Shown one piece after another: positions 26,437 through 35,701 of a stretch of 58,357 nt of DNA. This DNA is from Verrucomicrobiaceae bacterium (GTDB lineage: Bacteria > Verrucomicrobiota > Verrucomicrobiia > Verrucomicrobiales > V1-33): positions 1-58,357 of the forward strand of contig JAIXVE010000050.1 in assembly GCA_027483175.1 (NCBI GenBank), given 5' to 3'. The first letter of the stretch is position 1. Each line of letters opens with the position of its first letter. Below the pieces are notes generated by a model that was not told where the DNA came from, searched no databases, and saw only the letters and a list, made by a program, of their open reading frames with translations. A program made the translations under genes and the position numbers.

Positions 26437-27804
26437 ATGACTTGGATCGCTGAACTAGAATCGTTGCTGCCGGACAAGGTCTCCCGGACCCCCCAGGACC
26501 TCGCCCGCTGCGCTTCGGATAAATGGTTCGCCTCAAGAGAACCGGACGCCGTCGTCTTCGCCGAATCCGCTGCCGACGTCAGCGCCGTCATGTCCGTCTC
26601 CGCACGACACAAAATCCCCGTCACCGTCCGTGGCGGCGGGGTCGGCTACGTCGGCGGCTGCGTCCCCATCAACGGCGGCATCGTCCTCGCCATGGAACGC
26701 ATGAACCGCATCCTCGAGATCAACCCCGCCGACGGGCTCGCCGTTGTCCAGCCTGGCGTCATCACCGGCGACCTACAAGAAGAAGTCCGCAAACTCGGCT
26801 GGTACTACCCGCCTGACCCCGCCAGCCTCCGCGAATGCTCCCTCGGCGGCAATGTCGCCACCAACGCCGGCGGCCCTCGCTGCCTCAAGTACGGCGTCAC
26901 CCGCCACTACGTTCTCGGCCTCGAGGTCGTCCTCCCCGACGGCTCCATCGTCCACGCCGGCGGACGCTGCCACAAAAACCGCCAGGGCTTCGACCTCACC
27001 GGCCTCTTCGTCGGCAGCGAAGGCATGCTCGGCATCGTCACCGAAATCACCCTCCGCCTCATCCCCCACCCCCAGGCCCGCGCCATCGTCGGTGCCACCT
27101 TCCGCACCTTCGCAGAAGCCGCCGCCGCCGTCCAACTCATCCTCGGCTCAGGCTTCCTCCCCTCAGCCCTCGAAATCACCGACAGCTTCACCCTCAACGC
27201 CGCCCGCGAATACCTCGGCCCAGACCGCATCCCGCCAGGCGAAGCCCACCTCCTCGCCGAATTCGACGGCTCCGCCGCAGGCGTCGGCACCGAACTCCGC
27301 GAAGTCACCCGACTCCTCCGCGCCAACGGAGCCATCAGCATCAAACCCGGCACCACCGAACCCGAGATCGAAGCCTTCTGGCAGATGCGCCGCGAATTCT
27401 CCTACAGTCTCCGCCACACCGGCCTCACCAAACTCAACGAAGACGTCGTCGTCCCCCGCAGCCGCCTCGTCGATCTCGTCGAGTTCGCCGCCTCCCTCCA
27501 AATTCGCAGCGGCTTCCCTGTCGCCTGCTTCGGCCACGCCGGCGACGGCAACATCCACGTCAACATCATGGTCCCCGACATGCAGGACCCCGATCAGCGC
27601 GCCCGCGCCGACGCCGCTCTCGACGAACTCTTCCGCCACGTCCTCAGCCTCGGCGGCGTCATCAGCGGCGAACACGGCATCGGCATCGCCAAAAAACGCT
27701 GGTTCCCAGACGCCGTCAACGACGCCGGCCGTGCCCTCCACCAGTCACTCAAAAACGCCCTCGATCCCCTCCTCCTCCTCAACCCTGGCAAATTCCTCGG
27801 CTGA
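26437..27804 (+). CDS. FAD-linked oxidase, GlcD/glycolate-lactate dehydrogenase type
   Basis: This 455-residue flavoprotein has FAD_binding_4 in the N-terminal half ('IPVTVRGGGVGYVGGCVPIN', 'LGGNVATNAGGPRCLKYG', 'LFVGSEGMLGIVTEITLRL') and the FAD-oxidase C domain in the second half. The latter ends in the active-site signatures 'CFGHAGDGNIHVNIM' and 'VISGEHGIGIAKKRWF'. These residues define the GlcD/D-lactate dehydrogenase group that oxidises 2-hydroxy acids. No glcE or iron-sulfur glcF neighbour is present, so it may act alone or with distant partners. It ends in a convergent arrangement with the PVC haem gene, with a hairpin between them. Confidence 0.92.
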   Translation: MTWIAELESLLPDKVSRTPQDLARCASDKWFASREPDAVVFAESAADVSAVMSVSARHKIPVTVRGGGVGYVGGCVPINGGIVLAMERMNRILEINPADGLAVVQPGVITGDLQEEVRKLGWYYPPDPASLRECSLGGNVATNAGGPRCLKYGVTRHYVLGLEVVLPDGSIVHAGGRCHKNRQGFDLTGLFVGSEGMLGIVTEITLRLIPHPQARAIVGATFRTFAEAAAAVQLILGSGFLPSALEITDSFTLNAAREYLGPDRIPPGEAHLLAEFDGSAAGVGTELREVTRLLRANGAISIKPGTTEPEIEAFWQMRREFSYSLRHTGLTKLNEDVVVPRSRLVDLVEFAASLQIRSGFPVACFGHAGDGNIHVNIMVPDMQDPDQRARADAALDELFRHVLSLGGVISGEHGIGIAKKRWFPDAVNDAGRALHQSLKNALDPLLLLNPGKFLG

Positions 27805-27812
27805 TCCGGAAC

Positions 27813-27840
27813 GCGGGACCCGCACCGCTGCGGGCCCCGC
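27813..27840. terminator. Bidirectional hairpin between convergent genes
   Basis: A 12-bp stem with one mismatch (GCGGGACCCGCA with TGCGGGCCCCGC) closes on a 4-base loop CCGC. It starts 9 bp after the oxidase stop and ends 19 bp before the stop of the gene on the other strand. The T-tract is poor (CTTCTCC), so termination efficiency is uncertain. Confidence 0.7.
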
Positions 27841-27858
27841 CTTCTCCAACTCACACCC

Positions 27859-30723
27859 TCACTTCGCAAAGTTAGGGTGCTGCGGGTCGCCCATCGATTC
27901 CAGATAGGCTATCAGATCCAGAATCTCGTCCTCGCTGAACGTGTTCAGCAGCCCCGGCGGCATGATCGATACCTTCGACAGCTCGCGCGACTTGATATCC
28001 GCCTTACTGATCGTCGTCGTCGCCGGATCAAACGGATTCGGAATAATCACCACCTTGTCCGCCGTCTCCTGCTTAATCCGACCAGCCTCCGTCTTCCCGT
28101 CCTTCAGCGTGAACACCGTGCTCGTGTACTGCTCCGACACCACCTTCGACGGCTCCGTGATCGCCTCCAGAATGTCCTCGCGCTTGAACCGCGTCGCCAC
28201 ATTCGTCAGGTCCGGAGCCACCGCCCCGCCGAAATCACCGTACCGGTGACAAAGCGCACACTGCGCCAGCTCAAAACCGGCCTTGCCCCTTGCAAAGTCC
28301 CGCCCCTTCGACGCCTTGCCCAGCAGCGGCTTCAGATCCGCCGTCGTCCACTCCTTAACAAATGCCCGCGGAGCCACCGGCGGCCGCTCCAGCGCCGGCA
28401 GCTTGCTCAAGTCTCCCAGCGCCGCTACTTCGTCCGGCGTCATCGTGCTCAGCGCATCCTCACGCGCCTGCTTCAGGAAATTCTGATAGCTAGCCCCGTT
28501 GTTGTACCGGATCCCCGCATCCGTGAACCACTGCGTCACCGCTAGCGGATGCTCCGCAACCGCCCCAGTGCTCCACCACGAGAAGTAATCACGCCGCAAC
28601 TCAGGATTCCATCCTTCCTTCACCACCCGCAGCGAAACCGCATACGTCACCTGCTCCTCCTGCGTCGCCGCACTCTTCAGCAGCGCCACCGTCCTCGCCA
28701 CCGCCCGCGGCGCATTCAACGCCAGCAGCACCTGACACAATTCCCGGTTCAACTCCGGCGTCTTCGCAGGATACAACCGATCCACGTCCACCAGCAGCTT
28801 CGCCGCCACATCACCGCCCGGCACTCCCTGGCGCGCCATTGACACCTGCACCACCCGCAGCTTCGCCAGCAGTTGATCCTCCCGCAACCCAGCCGACGGG
28901 AACCCCGCCAGCGCTTCCATGATCGCAGGCTGCGTCTCCTTCCCTCCCAACCTCGCCAGCGCCAGCAGCGCCGTAAACGCCGCATCCGGCCGCTTCTCTC
29001 CTAGCGCTTTTGCCTGCCATTCACTCACCGGATTCCGTTCCACCGCCATCCGTGCCGCATACCGCACAAACCGGTCCGCATGCCCGAGATGCGGCCACGC
29101 AAACGCCACCGCCGCCGGATCAGCCTTCACATTGTACGCCTCCAGTTCCTTCCTCAATCCCCGCGCCTCGCTCCCCACTGCATCATGCAGCTTGTCCGCC
29201 CCGAGCACCGCCGCAGGCTCGGTCCCCCGATAACTCACCCGGAACAGATCCGCCTGCGTCCCGCGCCCGCCCACCGTGAAATACAGTGACCCGTCCTCAC
29301 CCACTAACGCATCCGTAAGATTCAATGGCACCTTCCCCTGCGCACTGTGCAGCGACTTCGGTGCCACGAAATTCTCCCACGTCCCGCGGTAACTCGCCCC
29401 CGCCGGTGCCAGATGCACCGCAATCAGCCGCCCATACGTCCAATCGCAGATGTACATCGCCTTCTGGTACTTCTCCGGAAACTTCGCCCCAGTCCCGAAC
29501 ACCGTCCCCGTCGGACACCCGATCCCGATATTCACCGACGCCGGCAACCCGTCCGCATAATACTCCGGCCACTTCGCACTCCCCTCACGGAATCCATGAT
29601 CCCCTCCGCGCACCGCATGGAAAACCCGCACCGGACGGTACCACGGACTCCCCCAGTCGTACTCCATGTCACTATCAAATCCGAACAGCTCGCCGTCAGC
29701 ATTGAACGCAATGTCGTAATCATTCCGCTGCCCCGCCGAAAACAACTCCGCGTTCTTCCCATCCAGATCCATCCGCGCCACATACCCGCCCGGCGGCTGC
29801 TTCCCAGCCCCGAACCCGTTCCCATCCTCCATCCGCCGGATCGCCAGATCATCACCATAACTCCGGTGCGGCGAACTCTCCGCCAGATCCCCCGGAACAT
29901 CCGTGAAATTCCCGCACACCGCATACAGCATCCGGTCCGGCCCCAGCACTAACGCATGCGCTCCGTGCTCACCCGACCCGCCATTCCACGCCCTCAGAAA
30001 CTCCACTTCGTCATAACTCTCGTCCCCTTTCGGATCCCGGCTCCGGTACAGCCCGAATCCCTTGCTCCCGTTCCCGTTGATGTAGAGCACCTTGTCCACA
30101 AACAGCAGCCCCATCGTCTCATTCACCGGAATCTTGAGCACCTCCACCTTCACACACTTGCCCCCTTCCACCGTCACCCGCGTGATCGGCTGACCATTCT
30201 GCCCGCCTAGCAGAAACCGCCCCTTCGGATCCCGCGCCATGCAGATCCACGACCCGTGCACCGCCGGATCCGCCCTCAGCACATGCTCCACCATAAACCC
30301 AGCCGGCACATCCAGCAATTCCCCCGGCTCCTCCGATAACGCCGCCCGGCTCACCGGCACCGACCCGTCAGCCGGCCCATACACCGCCTTCACAATCTCC
30401 AGATGCCCGCCCGCCGGAGCCGCAATCTCCAGCTGCCCGCCCTCCGGTACTTCCTTCACCTTCGTCTCCCCGCCCACCCGGTACTCCACCCGCAGCTTCT
30501 TCGGCACCCCGTCCGCAGGATCCCCAAACACCGAATTCGCCGCCGCAATCGACAGGCTCTCGTCCTTCACCGCACGCGCCACCTCCGCCGTCACATTCGT
30601 CGGGTCCTTCTTCTTCCCCTCAGCCGCCGACAACCCCGCCGCCATGCTGGCAGCAATCACCATCATCAGCGACCAGCTCAAGCCACCACGCAGGCAGCGC
30701 ACAAATAGATTCGATTTAATCAT
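27859..30723 (-). CDS. PVC-type secreted dehydrogenase-like protein with C-terminal haem c domain
   Basis: This 954-residue protein has a signal peptide ('LMMVIAASMAAGLSAAEG'). Residues ~135-500 form a beta-propeller of the PVC 'membrane-bound dehydrogenase' type, with 'HGSWICMARDPKGRFLLGG', 'GEHGAHALVLGPDRMLYAV', 'NDYDIAFNADGELFGFDSDM' and 'VGGRGTQADLFRVSYRG'. A helical HEAT-like part follows (~530-760). The C-terminal PVC haem-binding domain has one CxxCH (CALCH, ~822-826) and 'ITEPSKVVSEQYTSTVF'. Such proteins are thought to oxidise sugars in the periplasm and pass electrons through the haem. A paralogue lies at 32494-35511, and a ThuA protein is just upstream in the same direction, probably co-transcribed. 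Confidence 0.92.
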   Translation of the reverse strand: MIKSNLFVRCLRGGLSWSLMMVIAASMAAGLSAAEGKKKDPTNVTAEVARAVKDESLSIAAANSVFGDPADGVPKKLRVEYRVGGETKVKEVPEGGQLEIAAPAGGHLEIVKAVYGPADGSVPVSRAALSEEPGELLDVPAGFMVEHVLRADPAVHGSWICMARDPKGRFLLGGQNGQPITRVTVEGGKCVKVEVLKIPVNETMGLLFVDKVLYINGNGSKGFGLYRSRDPKGDESYDEVEFLRAWNGGSGEHGAHALVLGPDRMLYAVCGNFTDVPGDLAESSPHRSYGDDLAIRRMEDGNGFGAGKQPPGGYVARMDLDGKNAELFSAGQRNDYDIAFNADGELFGFDSDMEYDWGSPWYRPVRVFHAVRGGDHGFREGSAKWPEYYADGLPASVNIGIGCPTGTVFGTGAKFPEKYQKAMYICDWTYGRLIAVHLAPAGASYRGTWENFVAPKSLHSAQGKVPLNLTDALVGEDGSLYFTVGGRGTQADLFRVSYRGTEPAAVLGADKLHDAVGSEARGLRKELEAYNVKADPAAVAFAWPHLGHADRFVRYAARMAVERNPVSEWQAKALGEKRPDAAFTALLALARLGGKETQPAIMEALAGFPSAGLREDQLLAKLRVVQVSMARQGVPGGDVAAKLLVDVDRLYPAKTPELNRELCQVLLALNAPRAVARTVALLKSAATQEEQVTYAVSLRVVKEGWNPELRRDYFSWWSTGAVAEHPLAVTQWFTDAGIRYNNGASYQNFLKQAREDALSTMTPDEVAALGDLSKLPALERPPVAPRAFVKEWTTADLKPLLGKASKGRDFARGKAGFELAQCALCHRYGDFGGAVAPDLTNVATRFKREDILEAITEPSKVVSEQYTSTVFTLKDGKTEAGRIKQETADKVVIIPNPFDPATTTISKADIKSRELSKVSIMPPGLLNTFSEDEILDLIAYLESMGDPQHPNFAK

Positions 30724-30766
30724 GAATTCAGTTAGTCAATTGTCATCAGCCCGTCTCCCTTCACCC

Positions 30767-31801
30767 TCACTCCCCCCGCGGCACCAGCGCCTTGCCCAGC
30801 CCAAGCTCGCTCACCTTGAAATTCTTCCGCTCGCTGTCGAAGCCATACATGCTCGGCGCATACGGATCCACAAACGTCACATCAGCCTTCTCCGGCACCG
30901 GCAGCTTCAATCCCCAGAACACGCTGTTCACTAGCAGTCTCCGCAGTCCCTCGTTCAGTAGATCCGTCGCCGCTCCCATCGTCGTCGTCACCACCCGGTT
31001 CACCTTGCCGCTCTCGTTCTTGTGCTCCCGCGTCCAGAACACCGGCTGCAGCGGGTTGTTCTTCGGCCCGCTCACCGCCTTGCTGTCAGGCTTCAGCGTC
31101 TCCGTCACCTCCCCGCGTAGCAGCACCGTCGCATCCGCAGGAGCCGTCGCCGTGTACACATCGCTGTCCGCAAACACCCCTGTCACGCCCTTCAGCAGCT
31201 CATTCTTCTCATTCCCCTTCTCCACAATCCCACGGCACCCCTCCACCTTGTGCGCCCCATGGTGATTCACCCACGTTTCCCCTAGCACATGCTTCCCGAA
31301 CCCGCCCTTCCACTCCCCGTCACCGAAATTCCAGTTCCACTTCTTGTACGGATGGTCACCCTGAAAATCGAACGCATGCGTCGACGTCCGCAACGCGATG
31401 ATCGGCACCCCGCGCTGAAACGCCGCATCAAACTTCGCCGCCGCCCCCGCATCCCACGACCGGAACCGCGTCAGCATCACAATCGCTTCCGCCCCATCCA
31501 GCGCCCCGGGATTCGACAGCAGCACGTGATCCGCCGGCTTGATGATCCCATCAGGCCCCGCCGGAAACAGCACCGTGCAGTCAAACCCATGCCGCTGACT
31601 CAGAATCTTGCCCAGCATCGGCAATCCTTCCTCGCTCCGGTACTCGTCATCCCCCGCAATCAGCACCACTTTCGCTCCCTTCCCAGCCCCTTCCTTCGCC
31701 GGAAAATGCAGATAATCCTCAGCCGCCCGCACCGGGGCCACCACAGCAATCAGCGAAACAGCGCAGGCGCGCACAGCAAGGGGAAGATACGAGGTGTTCA
31801 T
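30767..31801 (-). CDS. Secreted ThuA-domain protein
   Basis: This 344-residue protein has a signal peptide ('VRACAVSLIAVVAPVRA'). The ThuA (trehalose-utilisation, class I glutamine-amidotransferase-like) fold is seen in 'AKVVLIAGDDEYRSEEGLPM', 'AIVMLTRFRSWDAGAAAKFD', 'PIIALRTSTHAFDF' and 'WVNHHGAHKVEG'. The nucleophile Cys of true amidotransferases is replaced by Thr/Ser in the elbow ('ALRTSTH'), as in other ThuA proteins. It is 43 bp upstream of the PVC haem gene on the same strand. In PVC genomes these two types are often neighbours, so a shared sugar-oxidation pathway is likely. The substrate is unknown. Confidence 0.9.
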   Translation of the reverse strand: MNTSYLPLAVRACAVSLIAVVAPVRAAEDYLHFPAKEGAGKGAKVVLIAGDDEYRSEEGLPMLGKILSQRHGFDCTVLFPAGPDGIIKPADHVLLSNPGALDGAEAIVMLTRFRSWDAGAAAKFDAAFQRGVPIIALRTSTHAFDFQGDHPYKKWNWNFGDGEWKGGFGKHVLGETWVNHHGAHKVEGCRGIVEKGNEKNELLKGVTGVFADSDVYTATAPADATVLLRGEVTETLKPDSKAVSGPKNNPLQPVFWTREHKNESGKVNRVVTTTMGAATDLLNEGLRRLLVNSVFWGLKLPVPEKADVTFVDPYAPSMYGFDSERKNFKVSELGLGKALVPRGE

Positions 31802-31973
31802 GATTTGTCAGGGGGATGAATCGGGGCATCGCGCCCGCTCCCGCAACCATGGCGCACCCCCGCCACCATGGGAACCCCGTTCATGCGTACTTTCACCCCG
31901 CCAAACCACGCCGCACCCCGCCCCAGTGCGCCCCCCGCAGCAAAGCCGTCCCGGCCTTACCCTGTCCTCGCCT

Positions 31974-32420
31974 TCAATTGCCGCGACTCCGGTAAAGAAC
32001 CAGCCGATTCCCTCGGCTGATCCCGACAATCCGCCCTTCACCGGAATACCATTCAAATGACGCCATCTCGATCGGCGCATTCGGAATGAAAGAAACCCAA
32101 CTCACATCCGAGGTCTGTGTCGGCACCATTCCTGATGCCCACTCATCAAGCGACTCCATCGGAACCTTTGCAAGAATCCGCACATCCCACTCGGTCGGCC
32201 CGGGGACCATTCCATCCCCACCGTCAATGTACCTGATGGCAAAATCCAATTCGTCATAGCGCCTCCGAAAACTCACATATCGCTCCAGAAACGCCTGCTT
32301 CTCACTGAGCGTCGGGAAACGCCGACTGTCTCCATCCGTCGTCTTGCTGACCTTCCCGCCACAACTGCTGAGGACCGGCAGTAACAACGCGAGAAAGATG
32401 GTCCTGCGGAAAGTCTTCAT
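31974..32420 (-). CDS. Hypothetical small lipoprotein
   Basis: This is a 148-residue protein of unknown family. The start at 32420 gives a lipoprotein signal, 'KTFRRTIFLALLLPVLSSCG', with the lipobox Cys at residue 20. A longer frame to 32459 adds 13 residues and would run through the terminator of the upstream gene, so it was not chosen. The mature part is soluble, with 'EKQAFLERYVSFRRRYDELD' and a C-terminal beta-rich section ('ISMASFEWYSG'-like). It lies between the PVC haem gene and ThuA on the same strand but is separated from the former by a terminator. Codon choice is less C/G-biased than in its neighbours, so recent transfer is possible. Confidence 0.7.
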   Translation of the reverse strand: MKTFRRTIFLALLLPVLSSCGGKVSKTTDGDSRRFPTLSEKQAFLERYVSFRRRYDELDFAIRYIDGGDGMVPGPTEWDVRILAKVPMESLDEWASGMVPTQTSDVSWVSFIPNAPIEMASFEWYSGEGRIVGISRGNRLVLYRSRGN

Positions 32421-32433
32421 CGTCAGTTGAATC

Positions 32434-32468
32434 AAAAAAAGGGGCTGCGGTTCCCTCACCGCAGCCCC
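32434..32468 (-). terminator. Rho-independent terminator of the second PVC haem gene
   Basis: On the - strand an 11-bp perfect stem (arms at 32458-32468 and 32441-32451) closes on a 6-base loop and runs into seven Ts (the A-run at 32434-32440). It lies 25 bp after the stop at 32494. This is the best canonical terminator in the window along with that at 54437. Confidence 0.92.
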
Positions 32469-32493
32469 TCCTCAATTCAATTGCGATCCACCC

Positions 32494-35400
32494 TCACGGC
32501 TTGAACGCCTTGTCGTCCTTGTTCCCACCGCTCAGCAGATACGCCACCAGATCCAGCACTTCATTCTCATTGAGCGAATTCAGCAATGCCGGCGGCATCG
32601 CACTCAATGGGAACTTGCTCCGGCTCTTGATGTCGCCCACCGCCACTTCCGTCAGGGTCTGCGGTGCCAGCGGATTCTCCGCCACCCCCACCTTGCCATC
32701 CGCCTCCCTCAGCACCCGACCCACCACCGACGACCCATCCTTCTTCTCGATCAGCGTCGATTCATACTGATCCGACACCACTTTGCTAGGCTCCATGATG
32801 TTCTCCAGCAGATCCTTCATCGTGTAACGGTTGCCCGCTCCCGTCACATCCGGACCAATCCCTCCGCGCCCTTCCGTCCCGAACTGGTGACAGCTCGCAC
32901 ACAGCACCGCCTTGAACATCTTCGCCCCGTTGTCATAACTCCGCCCCTTCATTCCCTTCTCCGTTAGCGCTAGCACCTCATCAATCGTCCACGCCCGACC
33001 CGGTCCCACCGGACGCGGCAGATCCGCCGGAGCCGCATTCAGTTCCTCCGACATTCCTTCCAGCTCCGCCTTCATCTCCGCAGGCACATTCACCAGCGCC
33101 TCCTTCCGGATGTTCTCAATGAACCCGCGCAGGCTGTTCCCGCCCTCGAATTTCCGGGCCCGGTTGAACCACCGGAAATACTGCCGCCGCAACTCCGGCG
33201 TCCACCCGCTCTTCGCAATCCGCAGCGCATAACCATACGCAATCTCCTGACGGTTCGGCCGCGATGCCATCGCATCCCGCACGCCCTTCGCGTACCCATC
33301 ATTCCGCGCGATCAGCTTCTCGTCCGCAATCACATTCGCGTCGTCCTGCGCCGTCGTCAGCAGCTGCATCGTCCTCGACACCGCCCCCGGACTGTCCAGC
33401 GCGCACAGCAACTCACACAGTTCCTTGTTCAACGCATTCCCCTGCGCCGGATAATGCGGCTCGAACCGCGCCCGCAACGCCGCCTTCCCAGCCTCATCAG
33501 GCATCCCCCCACGCACCAGACACACCGCATGCGTCCGGATCAGGTCCAGCTTCGCCGATTCCTTCAACCCGGCATAATCAATCCGCCCTAGCGCCGCCAG
33601 AATCGCCGCCCGATGCTCCTTCGCCGCCACCCGGCTCAATGCCAGCAGCGCATTCACCGACGCCACCGGGTCCTTCTCGTCCAGCGCCCGCTGCGCCCAG
33701 CCAGCCACCGGCTGAAACTCCAGCGCCGTCCGCGCCGCAAACCGAATCCATCGGTCCGCATGCCCCAGATTCGCCCACGCCTTCTCTAGCGCCGCCGCCG
33801 ACGGAGCCTCCACCTGCAGCGCCTCCAATTCCCGACGCAACACCATCTCCGGCGTCAGCGCCGGTGCCGCCGCCGGAGCCGTCGATTCGCTCCCCGTGTA
33901 CGTGACCCGGTACAAGCCCGACTGCGTCCCGCGCCCACCCACAAGGAAATACATCGCCCCATCCTGCGGCCGGATCACCAGATCCGTCAGCGGCAGCGGC
34001 TTCCCTGACACAAACTCCTCTTTTACTCCCTTCCACGACGCTCCGTCCGCAGTCAGGTGAATCGCGTACATCGTCCCGAACGTCCAGTCCGCGGCATAAA
34101 TCGCATGCTGATACTTCGCCGGAAACTTCGCCCCGATCCCAGCCTCCACACCCGTCGGACTCCCCGGCCCGATGTCCGTCACCGGCGGCAAACTGTCAGG
34201 GAAATAAGACGGCGAATTGCCCGATCCCGACCGCCACCCGAACTCGCTGCCGGGCATCGCCTGACAAATCCGCGTCGGCCGGTACCACGGCGTCCCCACG
34301 TCCCATTCCATGTCGGAATCATACGTGAACAGATCGCCCGTCCCGTTGAACGCCATATCATACTGATTCCGGTACCCCATCGACACCAGTTCCCACTCCT
34401 TCCCGTCGAAATCCGTCCGGCACATCCACCCGCCCGGAGCCATAATCCCCGTCGCATGCCCATTCGCATCCCACATCCGCGGCACCAGATGGTCTTCCTC
34501 CCACAACCGCGGCACCCGGCTCTTCTCCGGATTCGGAATCTTCGTGTGGTTCCCGCCAATCACATAAATCGACTTCCGGTCCGGAGCCGCAATCACCCCG
34601 TGCGGCCCGTGCTCGCCTGCCCCATCGATCGCCCGCAGCAGTTGCTCCTCATCATACTGATCGTCACCATTCGTGTCCCGCAGCCGGTAAAGCCCCGGAT
34701 TCGGCCCGTTCGTCACTACATACAGCGCCCCGTTGATGTGCAGCAATCCCTGCGCGTGCCCAGCCTTCGTCTTCAGCGCCTCAACCTCCGGCTCCGCTCC
34801 ATCCTTCAGCGTCACCCGGAACAATCCTCCACCCTGATCACCCGTGATCAGCCGCCCTTTGTCATCCAGCGTCATGCTCACCCACGAACCCTGCTCGCCC
34901 TTCGGCACCGAATACAGCAACTCCGCCTTGAACCCCGGCAGCACCTTCACTTCCTCCGCCGGCAGCAAACTCCCGCCACCACCCTTCCCTGCCCCCGAAA
35001 ACACATCCCCCCACGGTGCATCCCCTAGCTGCGCCACCTTCACGGCCGGCTGCCAGAACGCGTCCGCCGTCTCCGGCTTCTCCCAGCCTGCCCCCGGATC
35101 CGCCGCCACCGCCTTCCACGTCGTGTCCGACTCCAGCAGCACCGCCTTCCCACGCTCCACCCGCACCACCAACCCAGCCGCGTCACTCGAATCATTCCCA
35201 GCCTTGATCGCAATCGTGTTCGCCCCTGGCTTCAGATACTTCTCCGCATTGACCCGCTTCGGCGTCGCCCACTCGTCCCCGCGACCCGCAAACTCCCCGT
35301 TGATCCACAACTCCCACGTGTTGTCCGCAGAAACCGAAAGCCGCGCTCCCTTCGCAGGCCCCTCAAGGTTGAACGTGCGCCGCACCCAGATCGTCTGGCC

Positions 35401-35511
35401 AGGCTTCGCCTTCGGTGCCGCCCAGATCCACTGAGGCCGGGCTTCAACCGCCGCCACCAAAGCCGCAAACGGCAGGAGACGCAGGAGGGGGAGAATAGGA
35501 TGTTTTTTCAT
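32494..35511 (-). CDS. PVC-type secreted dehydrogenase-like protein with haem c domain, paralogue 2
   Basis: This 1005-residue protein has a signal peptide ('LLRLLPFAALVAAVEA'). The first ~140 residues are a beta-sandwich resembling a carbohydrate-binding module ('PQWIWAAPKAKPGQTIWVRR', 'DNTWELWINGEFAGRGDEW'), absent in the first paralogue. The propeller domain (~190-520) then shows 'GSWVSMTLDDKGRLITGDQG', 'GEHGPHGVIAAPDRKSIYVI' and 'DMEWDVGTPWYRPTRICQ'. HEAT-like helices follow, then the haem domain with CASCH at ~871-875 and 'IMEPSKVVSDQYESTLIEKK'. The added binding domain suggests a polymeric or cell-wall-associated sugar as target. A strong terminator ends its transcript. Confidence 0.92.
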   Translation of the reverse strand: MKKHPILPLLRLLPFAALVAAVEARPQWIWAAPKAKPGQTIWVRRTFNLEGPAKGARLSVSADNTWELWINGEFAGRGDEWATPKRVNAEKYLKPGANTIAIKAGNDSSDAAGLVVRVERGKAVLLESDTTWKAVAADPGAGWEKPETADAFWQPAVKVAQLGDAPWGDVFSGAGKGGGGSLLPAEEVKVLPGFKAELLYSVPKGEQGSWVSMTLDDKGRLITGDQGGGLFRVTLKDGAEPEVEALKTKAGHAQGLLHINGALYVVTNGPNPGLYRLRDTNGDDQYDEEQLLRAIDGAGEHGPHGVIAAPDRKSIYVIGGNHTKIPNPEKSRVPRLWEEDHLVPRMWDANGHATGIMAPGGWMCRTDFDGKEWELVSMGYRNQYDMAFNGTGDLFTYDSDMEWDVGTPWYRPTRICQAMPGSEFGWRSGSGNSPSYFPDSLPPVTDIGPGSPTGVEAGIGAKFPAKYQHAIYAADWTFGTMYAIHLTADGASWKGVKEEFVSGKPLPLTDLVIRPQDGAMYFLVGGRGTQSGLYRVTYTGSESTAPAAAPALTPEMVLRRELEALQVEAPSAAALEKAWANLGHADRWIRFAARTALEFQPVAGWAQRALDEKDPVASVNALLALSRVAAKEHRAAILAALGRIDYAGLKESAKLDLIRTHAVCLVRGGMPDEAGKAALRARFEPHYPAQGNALNKELCELLCALDSPGAVSRTMQLLTTAQDDANVIADEKLIARNDGYAKGVRDAMASRPNRQEIAYGYALRIAKSGWTPELRRQYFRWFNRARKFEGGNSLRGFIENIRKEALVNVPAEMKAELEGMSEELNAAPADLPRPVGPGRAWTIDEVLALTEKGMKGRSYDNGAKMFKAVLCASCHQFGTEGRGGIGPDVTGAGNRYTMKDLLENIMEPSKVVSDQYESTLIEKKDGSSVVGRVLREADGKVGVAENPLAPQTLTEVAVGDIKSRSKFPLSAMPPALLNSLNENEVLDLVAYLLSGGNKDDKAFKP

Positions 35512-35610
35512 CGGAATGGGCGGGAATAAAGCTTTCTCGGTCGGATGGCAAGCAACGCCACTTGAATCCGCCAGTTATCACCCAACGTCCATCCCCACAG
35601 ATTCTCCCCC

Positions 35611-35688
35611 GCAACACGCAAAGTCGCACCGACATCTTGCCCGTGACCTCACCGCCGAACACGCAAAGGGGCCCAGGCATCCTGCCCG
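35611..35688. repeat. Two-copy imperfect tandem repeat
   Basis: Two ~33-bp units share ACACGCAAAG near the start and CAT(C/T)(C/T)TGCCCG at the end (35611-35643 and 35657-35688), with a diverged middle. They lie in the 190-bp gap between the protease gene end and the PVC haem gene start, where no other signal was seen. Confidence 0.6.
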
Positions 35689-35701
35689 ACACCCCAAGGC
35701 C

